In this document: positions 54,364 through 63,869 of the stretch, piece by piece
Position numbering within the stretch: the stretch's first letter is position 1
Layout: each line of letters begins with the position of its first letter
NCBI GenBank assembly: GCA_963716685.1
Contig: CAVQTR010000002.1
Location: forward strand, 124,001 to 188,000
DNA: 64,000 nucleotides
Direction: 5' to 3'
DNA from: JALYXI01 sp963716685
Lineage (GTDB): Bacteria; Acidobacteriota; Terriglobia; Bryobacterales; Bryobacteraceae
The notes under the pieces: generated by a model
The model's input: the letters and a program-made list of their open reading frames with translations, nothing else
Databases searched by the model: none
What the model was told of the DNA's origin: nothing
Made by a program: the position numbers and the translations under genes

Positions 54364-56286
54364 TTACTGACCGTTGGACTCGCCGGAACCCGTAACCGAC
54401 TGGGCGTTGGCATAAGCCTTACGACCACCATTGGCATTCGGATCAGGCAGAACCAGAGCCAGATAGCCTTCCGACAGACCGCGTCCCGGACCGCCGAAGC
54501 CATCCGTGATGAACGCGAAGCCGTGAGCATACTGGAACCGGCACTGAGCGATCATGTAACCCTGGAAGCCAGCCTGAATGGTGGAGACCAGGTTAGTGTA
54601 GACCGTACCCGAAGCGATGACCGGGGTGTTGGTCGCGGCGCCCGCACCCGTACCGTAGAAGTTCAGGGTACAGATACCGGACTGAGCGGCCGTTCCGAAC
54701 GGATCGGTCGAGGTGGAAGCGATGGCAAAGCCCGTATCAAATCCAGCGAGGTTGGACATGAAGGGGAACAGCAGCACGGTCGAGCAGGCATTGAGCGTGA
54801 AGCCGTTCTGGGCGGTCGAGGTCGGCACGAACCGAGGAATCGGTCCGGACGTCGCGGTCAGCGTGGAAGCAGTGCTGGGCGCGAAATCGACGTTCACCGT
54901 GGAAGTCCCGAGAGCCGGGCTGTTCGTCGACGGGGAAGCCGTGAAGTTAACGAGCACGGGGACGGCGAAGGTCTCGATCGTCGACGGGCTGTTGGTGGTC
55001 TGGCCGGTTACTTCGTAAACCGCAACACCGCTGCCGCTCGTGGTGCTGATCTGAGCGAAGCCAGCAGGAATGTTGGTGGTGGTCGAGGGCGAAACGGCCG
55101 GGAAGGTCGGCTCCGAAGACGTTTCCGAAGCTACGAGCTGCATGGTTTCGGAGAACGTACCCACGTTGTTGATGCTGGTCGGAACGAAGATCGCGACACC
55201 GTTCTGAATGTTGTTGAACGTGATCTTGATGCGCGTTGCGAAATCGGCCAAGCCGAGCTGGGTCGGGCTGGTGGGGAAGCTGCCAAGGTTAGTCGGAACG
55301 AACTGCGATTCCGTGTTGTAGAAGTTACCAGGCTGGGAGAGCAGGGTAATGCCACCGGACGGATAGCGCAGCTTGGTCGCCGTAGCGAAGCCTTCCTGGA
55401 AGTTGATGGTTTCCACCGCGAGGTTCGAGCTGGTGGTGGACGAGAAGGAAACTCCCGTACACTGCTGCAGCGAAGAGGGCGAACCGGAGGTGGAAGTGAA
55501 GACGGAGCCGGCGGAGCCAGCCGTGATCGAGTTCACGATCAGACCACGACGCACGTTACCGACAGTCTGAACCGGGTTGTTGATGGTGAAACCGGCCGAG
55601 CTCGAAATCGTTTCGAACGCCGGAATCGTGCTGAAGCTGCCAGCGGCGGGAGCGCCGAGGCTGCTGACGTTCATGCGGACGTTGGTGATCCGGAGGGTGA
55701 GGGTGGAACCCACGCCCGGGGGGTCGACAGGCACGCCGAAGAACGTGATGATGTTCGTCGCCGAGCTCGCCAGGACACCGCCGAAGGAGTTGAACCGGCC
55801 GCCGTTAACGGAGGGAGAAGCGCCGGGGCTGTACGGATTCAGCGCGCTGCCAACCGGCGACGCGACAGTGGTTCCGCCGGTCGTGGTGCTGACGCCGCCG
55901 CCATTGCCAGTACCGGTCAGGGGGCAACCGGTGGTCTGAGCCGAGCAATAAGACTGGTTACCGGTCGAGGGATCGTCGACGAGCAGGAGCGCTTCCGTGA
56001 CTGAGGAGGATCCGTTGATCAACCGGCTGGTGATGTTTGCATTCGCGGTCACCGTGATATTGACCTGCGGGACAGGGGAGCCAACCGGTGTGGGGGTACC
56101 ACCGTTGCAGCTGATCACCACATCGCCCGCCTGCTCCGTTACACCTTCCGCGCGCATATCGAACGGGGTGGATGCACTGGCGAAGCAAGTCATACCGCTA
56201 AAAGACTGCGCATTGGCCACACCTGAAACGCCTAAAGCACAGGCGAGTCCGGCGGCGGCCAAAACGTATTTTCTGAAATCTGCCAT
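54364..56286 (-). CDS. 640-residue secreted Ser/Thr-rich protein of unknown family
   Basis: This protein begins with MADFRKYVLAAAGLACALGV and a signal peptide ending near ANAQ. The mature protein is rich in Ser, Thr, Asn and Gly. It has several cysteines spaced through the chain (near residues 33, 57, 105, 112 and later pairs) that could form disulfides. A conserved-looking C-terminal part has QFQYAHGFAFITDGFG-type sequence and ends in GSGESNGQ. I do not recognise it. A strong Shine-Dalgarno (AGGAGA), a 419-base upstream region and a UUCG terminator suggest high expression. An extracellular structural or fibre-like protein is a guess. Confidence 0.7.
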   Translation of the reverse strand: MADFRKYVLAAAGLACALGVSGVANAQSFSGMTCFASASTPFDMRAEGVTEQAGDVVISCNGGTPTPVGSPVPQVNITVTANANITSRLINGSSSVTEALLLVDDPSTGNQSYCSAQTTGCPLTGTGNGGGVSTTTGGTTVASPVGSALNPYSPGASPSVNGGRFNSFGGVLASSATNIITFFGVPVDPPGVGSTLTLRITNVRMNVSSLGAPAAGSFSTIPAFETISSSAGFTINNPVQTVGNVRRGLIVNSITAGSAGSVFTSTSGSPSSLQQCTGVSFSSTTSSNLAVETINFQEGFATATKLRYPSGGITLLSQPGNFYNTESQFVPTNLGSFPTSPTQLGLADFATRIKITFNNIQNGVAIFVPTSINNVGTFSETMQLVASETSSEPTFPAVSPSTTTNIPAGFAQISTTSGSGVAVYEVTGQTTNSPSTIETFAVPVLVNFTASPSTNSPALGTSTVNVDFAPSTASTLTATSGPIPRFVPTSTAQNGFTLNACSTVLLFPFMSNLAGFDTGFAIASTSTDPFGTAAQSGICTLNFYGTGAGAATNTPVIASGTVYTNLVSTIQAGFQGYMIAQCRFQYAHGFAFITDGFGGPGRGLSEGYLALVLPDPNANGGRKAYANAQSVTGSGESNGQ

Positions 56287-56705
56287 TCTTTTCTCCTTGT
56301 AAATTTTCAAAATGTGAATCGGTCGAAGTTCTCTTTCAACCCGAGCCTCAACTACAACAAAACCTGCTGCTACGTTTAGGGAACTTCTCCGTGTCGGGCG
56401 GAGATCCAGACTTCCGAATGTCCTCAAGTGGATAAATTCGGGACCGCTTAAAACCAGCCTGCGCGTTCGCCAAAAACTTACTGCTCACAACCTAAATCAC
56501 TCTCCGTGCTCGCGGGATGAAGCCAAGTATAGCCATGAAACCACGGATGCGCTCATGTCATTGATACCGTATAGCAGTATCCGAGTCAAGACAAATCTTC
56601 ACTTTTCTCTTTATCTTCAACACGAAAGAAGCCGGAAACCAAGGTTCGAATCATATCGGTTCCCGGGTGAACAGTCAAATTTCGATGGCCGAAAGAGTCC
56701 TTTCG
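56287..56705. other. Gene-free intergenic region (419 bases)
   Basis: No convincing gene is seen between the 56286 start and the 56706 stop. It is noticeably richer in A and T than the surrounding genes. It contains TATACT on the minus strand (near 56530), which could be a -10 box for the 56286 gene, but no clear -35 partner. A small inverted repeat GATAC-9-GTATC lies near 56562-56580. A plus-strand open frame at 56555 lacks supporting signals. Confidence 0.5.
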
Positions 56706-59700
56706 TCATTGAATGGCTACTGCAACGGCATTACTCGCCGCGTCACCCTCCGATAAGGATAACGAAAGGGCGAGGCCGGGCGGAGTGGGAAGGGGTACGG
56801 AAACGTTCACCTGATACAGCCCGACGAATCCAGGCGTGAGACCGGCGAAAGCAACAGGCAGCGAATTTCCGCCGACAACTGCCTGCACGGGAAGAGCAGC
56901 TACCGAGAGATTTCCGCGCGCGGTAACCGCGCCAAGCCCGGTGCAGTAAACGGTGATGACGCTGCCGCGAACAGCCGGATTGGCAGGCCCGTTGATGGTG
57001 CCATCCTGATTAACGACGGCGCCGTTCACCGTGCCATCGGCATTCGAGGACAGGACGAAGATGCCGGGCGCGGCGGCCTGAAGGGACGCCTGCTGCGAAA
57101 CGAAGCCAAATGAGGATGTGACGGCCACGGCGGCGTCCCCGGCAGGCAACGCGGGCGGGACTACCGCGTTGATCTGAAAGGGGGAAGCCAGCAGGACCTG
57201 TGCCGGCACTCCACCGACGGTGACGGAGGTGGCGGCGCCCGGTCCGGAAAGACCCGAGCCGAAGATGGAGATCAGCTCTCCGGGCGAAATCCCGCTGTGG
57301 AAAGACGCCGCATTCACCACTGCGGCCGAGGTGAAACTAACGGACGGCGCGGAGGCGGTCAGCGCGCCGCCCGTCCGCGTAACGGTGTAGCCGCCCGACG
57401 AACCGGCGGAGAGATCGATGTCGGACCCGCCGGATGCAAGATCGGTAATGCCCGCGTGATACGCCTGCGCGGCACTGACGGATACCTGATACGCGGGCTG
57501 GGTTCCGTCACAGTAGATGAATTCCGACTGGCGAACGGGATTGGCCGGGGCAGCTCCGGCAACGGCTGCGTCCTGTATATGAAGAGGTGCGGCGCAGACC
57601 CCGGCGGCGGCCGAAACACTCACAGCGGGGAAGGTTGCGACCGGCTGCGACACAGCTTGCAAAACAAACCCAATTGGGCTGGAGGCCTGCGGCAGCAGCC
57701 GAACGGCGGACAACACCGTTCCTTTCCAAACATGTCCGCCCGCCGAAAAGCCGCCGAGGTAGCCGTTCAGGCTGGTCTGGGCAAAACCGGGATTCGGGTC
57801 GGAAATCTGAAGCGAGCCATCGGCGGCGATGCCTGTGGCGACGACGCTGGTGCCGCCCGCAGCCACTCCGTCTTCGGTCAGGGAAAGATTCACCAGCACG
57901 GGGTCGCCGCCGGTGATCAGAGCAGCGATGGAGGATAGCGCCGGATTTTCGACGGACACGGTGACGCCGCTGCCGGGGAAATCGACCAAGCGCCAGAGAT
58001 TGACCACCTGCTCCCCATCGTCAGGATTGGAAACGAACCCATCGCAGGTTTTGGTGCAATCGGCCGTGAGGAACTGGTTGAGTTTAGCGGGATCCGCCAG
58101 ACCGTGCGCGGAGGGAATGGTTCCGAGGTTTTGATAGTACCGCAGGATAGCGGCAGCGGCGGTGACCAGCGCGCCCTTTTGCGCTCCGGCCGCCTGTCCC
58201 GCGCCGAGCGGCGACGTGATCGCAGCCTGGCTGAACTGCGGGAAGTTGGCGATTCCTGTCGATCCGGTAGCCCTCGCGTCGAAGATGGCGATCTGTCCGG
58301 CCGCACGTGCGGTAACAGCGGCGACGCCGCCAGCGGGAGGAAGCCGCATGGCGGTGGATGCCCTGCCGGATGCATCGGTCAGAGTGGAAGCGGTAGTGAC
58401 TACGGCGCCGGGCGAAGCGGTGAAAGTGACGGCGACGTTCGGAATCGGCGTGCCCGTGTTATCGGCCAGCAGGACGACAAGCGGCAGGGTCAACACGGTG
58501 GCCGGCGGCCCGGTCTGGTTGTCGCCGCCGGTTTTGGAAAGCTGCGCGTGCGCGTCGAGGAGCGACTTCACCGCGTAGGAGCCGCTGGCGACAGCGGAGC
58601 CTGCAGTATCCACGGCACGGACGGCAACCGTCGCGCTCACCGCGGACGGCGAGACGTAGATGTCCCAGCCATAGGAGCCGTTTGGCGTGGTGACGGTGAA
58701 ATCGGGCTGACCGGTCACGGATACCCGAATGGTGGCCCCGTTGGCAAACCCGCTAATCGCCAGGTGCAGGCGGCTTCCCGCCAGAGCAGTCGTGGGGTTG
58801 GCCGAGATGGAAGGAGTGCGCGGGGTGAGCACTTCCTGGGCGGAAGCGGCCCCGGGCGCATAAGATATGTAGCCGTTCTCGAAATTCTGCTGGCTGATTC
58901 CGTTGGTGACGAACTGATCGGAAAGGGGCACGCCGAGTTCACCCGAAGGACCGCCGGCAGCGAGATAGCGGGCGAGGACCGGACCGCTGACGAAGAAACC
59001 CTGACCCGTTAGATTGCTGTTGGTAATCCCGTAGATGACGCCGCCGGTGAAGGCCTGTGCAACGCCGGAGTATCCGGACTGGCTGGCGAACGCCGTGGCG
59101 GCGGCACTCGGACGCCCGGCGGCTCCGTTCTCGTACTTCAAAGCGGCCCACTTGGCGAGCACGGGGTTCATGACCGCCTGGACAGGCGAACCCGCCAGCG
59201 CGCCATTCGCGAAGAGCTGGGTACCGCCGGCAGAGGCGTCCGAAATGGGGAAACCAAACGAACCCAATGGACCGCCAAACTGGTTATAAGCGGCGAGGAG
59301 CGAACCGGAAACGATGTAGGCGACCGCGCTCGAATCGGATTCGGCGACCAGGTAATGCGTGGTCCCGTCGGTCAGAGAGAAGATCCTGCGTGTAACCAGT
59401 GCTGACGCGTTTAGCGGGGCTGGGGCCGGGAATCTGGACGGCAAGTCCATCGCGGGCGACCGCTGATTGGAAGGCTTGCTGGATGGTGAGCGGTGCGCCA
59501 TCGCCCACCTGGCAGCAGGGAGCGGTGACAGAAACCAGCAGCGCGGCGCTGATCTTGCCTTCGCTGGTAGCGGTAACGGATGCAGTGCCGCCGCCCACAG
59601 CGTGGAGCACCGCAACATTGTTAGCAGCGGTCACGGTGACCACTTTGCCGTTCGAGGTGGACCAGCTGACCAGGCGGTTGGTGGCGGGATTACCGTTGGC

Positions 59701-60618
59701 GTCGAAGGCGCTCTCCGTGACGGTGAAGGTTTGACCGTAGGAAAGGGAAACGGGAGTGGTCTGGCTCAGCTGGATCTGAGAAACGGGGAGCAGCAAAACC
59801 GGCGTGCCGCCCGCGACATACTGGATCTTCCCGGTCTCAAAGGACTGCGTGATTACGCCCGTGGAGGCCTGGACCTGATCCGCGGTGGGGAAGCCCAGCT
59901 GACCAGTGGGTCCGCCGAGGCTTTGATAGAGGGTGTAGATTGAGCCGAGCACGGCGAACGTGCCACCGTTGTTGACTCCGGAGGTAATGGTGTAAATGCC
60001 GCCTCCGTTAAAGCTCTGGCCGCCTCCGGTGGTGGCGGAGGACGACGTCACAGTGGCGGCGTCCGTGTAGACCAGCCCGAGCGGCCCGCCGATGCCGCCG
60101 AGCGCCGTCCATTTTGTGTAGTAATTGCCGCTGACGGCGAAATTGGTCCCGTTAGGATTTCCGGAATTAAAGACAAAAAGCGCGTAATTATTGGTGAAAA
60201 TATCGTAGCTGCAGGTGGTGAGTCCCGGACAGGCGGCGCTGTCCATGGTGGGATACCCGGCCGTGGCGGCTCCGACCGTGGAATAGTAGCCGTAGACATC
60301 CGACCCCAGCTGGTAGATGTCGTTGGCATATCCCGAAATGGCTTTGTTTGGTAAAACGAGCGCGAGCTTGACGTTGGCCGCTTTGGTAACGCTGTTGAAC
60401 TCCTGAACCAGACCGGTGCTGCCGAGCGCGCGGACGTCGGCAATGGGCGGCAGGGAAACGAGGCTTTGGAAGTTACCGCGGTAAAAGGCGAGTTGGAAAT
60501 CGTAAGAAATCTGTGCTGTTGGAGCTCCGCTACCAACGGACGGCACATAACTGGTCTGCGCGGCTGCGGGAAGAGCAAGGCACACAGACAGAAAGAGAAA
60601 CCGGGAAAAGAGCTGCAC
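56706..60618 (-). CDS. Giant secreted LGFP-repeat / Ig-like / C39-like / TIGR03437 protein (one frameshift)
   Basis: This multidomain protein is about 1303 residues after correction. The start is GTG 60618, with a signal peptide ending LPAAAQ. LGFP-like repeats lie at about 100-265 and 430-600 (LGGPTGQLGFPTADQ and FGGPLGSFGFPISD). A Big-2-type Ig domain sits at about 280-370 and a Big-1-like domain at about 685-760. A region at about 800-960 has the layout of peptidase C39-like folds (GDPVLVNLSL, DPNP) but no Cys-Gly-Pro active site. A TIGR03437 domain ends the protein (about 1100-1303). The frame breaks at 59414-59420 (one extra C in CCCCG). Confidence 0.78.
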
Positions 60619-60765
60619 GAGGGATTCTAAATGTTAGTACGTTTTGAACACCGGGCCGCCAGCGAAGTTTCATCCGGCCGGCGGCACCGTTCAGACGGGT
60701 ATCCCGGCCATTCGTCCGGAAGGAATACCAGCCCGGCGGGAGGGCTCTACACTGGGATACGCCAC

Positions 60766-61692
60766 ATGAACACACAGAGCCCGATATTCGTGCAGGATCT
60801 GCGCAAACAGTATGGGTCGTTCGAAGCGGTAAAGGGATTGGATTTCGAGGTCCGGGAAGGCGAGGTGTTTGCTTTGCTCGGGCCAAACGGCGCGGGCAAG
60901 ACGAGCACCGTCGAAATCCTGGAAGGCATCCGCGCCAAGACCTCCGGGGAAGTGCGCGTCCTCGGTTTCGATCCGGACCGGCAGAAACGGCATTTAAAGG
61001 ATCGAATCGGCGTCTGCCTGCAGGCGACGAATCTGCCCGAGAAGATCACGGTGAAGGAGGCGCTGGATCTGTTCGCTTCGTTCTACACGAAGACGGTGGA
61101 CGGCAACGGCCTGCTGAAGCGCCTGCAACTTTGGGAGAAGCGCGATGCCGCTTATTCGACGCTTTCCGGAGGCCAGAAGCAGCGGCTCGCGCTGGCGATG
61201 GCGCTGATCAACGATCCGCAGATGTTGTTCCTGGATGAGCCGAGCACGGGGCTGGATCCGCAGGCGCGGCTGGAGATCCGGGCGCTGATCGAGGAGTTGC
61301 GCGCGGAGCGGCGCACCATTCTGATGACCACGCACTATATAGAGGAAGCGGAACGGCTCTGCGACCGCGTGGCCATCGTGGATTCGGGGAAGATTATCGC
61401 GATGGGCACCCCGCGCGAACTGCAGGAACGGAGCGCGGTGCAATCGACGATTGAAGTAACGTGCGACCGCGAGATGCCAGCCGACATTCCGGTCTGGCCG
61501 GAAGCGATGAAGACCACGCCGAGTCAGGACCGCCGAAGCATGACGGTGCTCTCCGCCAAGCCGGCACGCACGCTCGTGGAGATCGTGAAGTGGATCGACG
61601 GGCGCGGGATGGAACTGGTGGATATCAATCTGAAGCGTCCGACTTTGGAAGACGTGTTTATTGAGCTAACGGGAAAGAAACTGCGCGAATGA
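60766..61692 (+). CDS. ABC transporter ATP-binding protein
   Basis: This 308-residue ABC ATPase has Walker A GPNGAGKTS (about residue 41), the signature LSGGQKQRLALA, Walker B MLFLDEPSTGLDP and the H-loop MTTHYIEEAERL. It has no membrane domain; the C-terminal extension (about 225-308) resembles that of ATPases working with ABC-2 permeases such as drug or polysaccharide exporters. The start at ATG 60766 follows a GGGAGGG about 25 bases upstream. It overlaps the permease gene by four bases (ATGA), so the two are co-translated. Confidence 0.93.
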   Translation: MNTQSPIFVQDLRKQYGSFEAVKGLDFEVREGEVFALLGPNGAGKTSTVEILEGIRAKTSGEVRVLGFDPDRQKRHLKDRIGVCLQATNLPEKITVKEALDLFASFYTKTVDGNGLLKRLQLWEKRDAAYSTLSGGQKQRLALAMALINDPQMLFLDEPSTGLDPQARLEIRALIEELRAERRTILMTTHYIEEAERLCDRVAIVDSGKIIAMGTPRELQERSAVQSTIEVTCDREMPADIPVWPEAMKTTPSQDRRSMTVLSAKPARTLVEIVKWIDGRGMELVDINLKRPTLEDVFIELTGKKLRE

Positions 61693-63869
61693 AACCTTAT
61701 CTGGCACTGATCAGAATCGACATGAAACTGGCGCTGCGTAACCGCGCCGCCCTGTTCTTCAATTTTGCTTTCCCCCTGATTTTCTTTTTCATCTTCGCGC
61801 AGACTTCGCACGCGGCTCAGAGCGGCGCCATTACGCAGATTGTGGCGATGGTGGCGACGATCGGCATCATCGGCAACGGCTTGTTCGGCGCCGGTATGCG
61901 CGCGGTGCAGGAGCGCGAGGCGAATATTCTGCGGCGCTACAAAGTGACGCCGATTACGCCGGTGCCGCTGCTGGTTTCGTCGATCGTGACGGGACTGGCG
62001 ATTTACCTTCCGTATATCGCGCTGATGCTGTTGCTGGCGAACCGGATTTATCACATGCCCGTGCCGAATCACCTGGTTTCGGTTTTCGTTTTTGTGGGAC
62101 TGGGCGTGGCGGCGTTCCGCGCGATCGGACTGATTGTCGCGTCAGTGGTGAACTCCATGCAGGAGAGCGTAATCCTGGTGCAGCTGCTGTATTTCACGAT
62201 GCTGTTTCTGAGCGGCGCGTCGTTTCCGATCGAGATGTTTCCGGGCTGGATGCAGAACGTGGCGCAGTTCATTCCCGCGACTTATCTGGTGACGGGCCTG
62301 CAGAGCATTCTGATCCGGCATGAAACGCTGGTTCGCAATATGGCGCCCGCGGGTGCGCTGCTGCTGACGATGTGTATTGGGATGCTGGTGTCGAGCAAGC
62401 TGTTCCGCTGGGAGAAGGAAGAGAAGATCCGGAATTCGGCGAAGCTGTGGGTGGCGGCGGTGCTGCTGCCGTTCTTCGCAATGGGCACCTACCAGGCCTA
62501 CAGCAAGGAGAATATCGAGAACGCGCGGCTGGATGAGCGCCTGCTGCGCCGCAGTCAGACCCGGTTGATCCGCAATGCGCGGCTATTCGTGGGAGACGGT
62601 AGCGTAGTGGAGACCGGCTCACTGCTGATCCGCAATGGCAAGATCGCGGAGATCTACGATGGACCAGGACCGGATGCAAAAACGCTGAACGCCGACCTGA
62701 TTGAGGCAGACGGCAAAACGGTCATGCCCGGGTTGACCGATATGCATGTGCATCTGGGCGCGCCGGGAGGCGTTACGGATGCGAGCTATATGCCGACCGA
62801 GAAGGTTCTGGACCGGGCGATGGCGGCCTATCTGTTCAGCGGCATCACGGCGGTGAAAAGCCTGGGCGATTCGCTGGATATGGCGCTGCAGGTGCGCCAC
62901 ACCGTAAACAGCGGGCAGCGTCTGGGGTCGGAACTCTTCATCGTGGGGCCGCTTTTCACGGCGGAGGGCGGACACGGCACGGAATACTTCAAGGCCATCC
63001 CGATGAAGCAGGTGCGGGATGCGGCGCTGGCGAGTTTTACGCGGACACCGAAAACGGCTGATCAGGCGAAGCAGCAGGTGGACGAACTAAAGAAGAAAGG
63101 AGTAGACGGGATCAAGGCGATTCTGGAGAGCGGATCCGCCAAGTATCCGTTCAATCGGCTGGATGTGAATGTGCTTCGCGCGGTTGCCGCGGAAGCGCAC
63201 GCGGTGAATCTGCCTATCACCACGCATACGGGCAAGAGCGCGGATGTGACGGATGCGCTGAATGCGGGGACGGATGGGATCGAGCACGGATCGATGACGG
63301 ACCGGATTGCGGCGGCAGACTTCGCGCGAATGGCGAAGGCGGGAGTTTTCTACGATCCGACGCTGAGCGTGATCGAAGGATTTGAGGCCATGGGCAAGGG
63401 CAATCCGGAACTGTTGAACCGTTCGCTGGTGCAGCAGGTTGGGCCGAAGGACCTGATTGCGGCGACCAAAAAGGCGATGCCGTCGATAAAAGAGCACTTC
63501 GACTATCCGATGAGCCTCGAGGACGGGAAGGCGAATCTGCTGGCGGCGTGGAAGGCGGGTGTGATGCTGGTGACCGGCACAGATGCGGGCAATCTGCTGG
63601 TGATTCACGGGCCCACGGTGCAGAGAGAACTGGAGCTTTGGGTGGAAGCGGGTATTCCGCCGGCGGTCGCTCTGAAGGCGGCCACCGGCGATGCGGCGAA
63701 GGCATTGCGCGCGGAGAAGCGCTTCGGGACGCTGCGGAAGGGGATGGACGCCAACCTTCTGGTGGTGGAGGGAAACCCGCTGAAGGACATCCACGCGGTT
63801 TCGGCTATCTCCTATGTGTTCTTCAAAGGGGAGCGCGTGGATCGATCGTCGGTGTTGAATCAGAACTGA
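61689..63869 (+). CDS. ABC-2 permease fused to a metal-dependent amidohydrolase
   Basis: This 726-residue fusion has an N-terminal ABC-2 permease with six helices (about 20-238). A seventh hydrophobic segment (about 249-270) is followed by an amidohydrolase domain (about 285-720). The hydrolase has all ligands of the imidazolonepropionase-like class: H353-x-H355 (DMHVHLG), K476 (GIKAILESG), H513 (TTHTG), H533 (IEHGS) and D632 (GTDAGN). With the N-terminus in the cytoplasm, seven helices would place the hydrolase outside. The fusion is in one uninterrupted frame, with no insertion needed, so it seems real. The exported and hydrolysed substrate is unknown. Confidence 0.85.
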   Translation: MKPYLALIRIDMKLALRNRAALFFNFAFPLIFFFIFAQTSHAAQSGAITQIVAMVATIGIIGNGLFGAGMRAVQEREANILRRYKVTPITPVPLLVSSIVTGLAIYLPYIALMLLLANRIYHMPVPNHLVSVFVFVGLGVAAFRAIGLIVASVVNSMQESVILVQLLYFTMLFLSGASFPIEMFPGWMQNVAQFIPATYLVTGLQSILIRHETLVRNMAPAGALLLTMCIGMLVSSKLFRWEKEEKIRNSAKLWVAAVLLPFFAMGTYQAYSKENIENARLDERLLRRSQTRLIRNARLFVGDGSVVETGSLLIRNGKIAEIYDGPGPDAKTLNADLIEADGKTVMPGLTDMHVHLGAPGGVTDASYMPTEKVLDRAMAAYLFSGITAVKSLGDSLDMALQVRHTVNSGQRLGSELFIVGPLFTAEGGHGTEYFKAIPMKQVRDAALASFTRTPKTADQAKQQVDELKKKGVDGIKAILESGSAKYPFNRLDVNVLRAVAAEAHAVNLPITTHTGKSADVTDALNAGTDGIEHGSMTDRIAAADFARMAKAGVFYDPTLSVIEGFEAMGKGNPELLNRSLVQQVGPKDLIAATKKAMPSIKEHFDYPMSLEDGKANLLAAWKAGVMLVTGTDAGNLLVIHGPTVQRELELWVEAGIPPAVALKAATGDAAKALRAEKRFGTLRKGMDANLLVVEGNPLKDIHAVSAISYVFFKGERVDRSSVLNQN

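Noticed and set aside
54349..56004. 551-codon open frame antisense to the secreted protein at 54364
   Set aside because: It mirrors the coding strand of a gene with signal peptide, Shine-Dalgarno and terminator; its composition is Arg, Gly and Glu-rich shadow with no domain.
56555..56839. Plus-strand 94-codon frame in the 56.3-56.7 kb gap
   Set aside because: It has no Shine-Dalgarno, overlaps the 3' end of the 56706 gene and shows no domain or coding-like composition.
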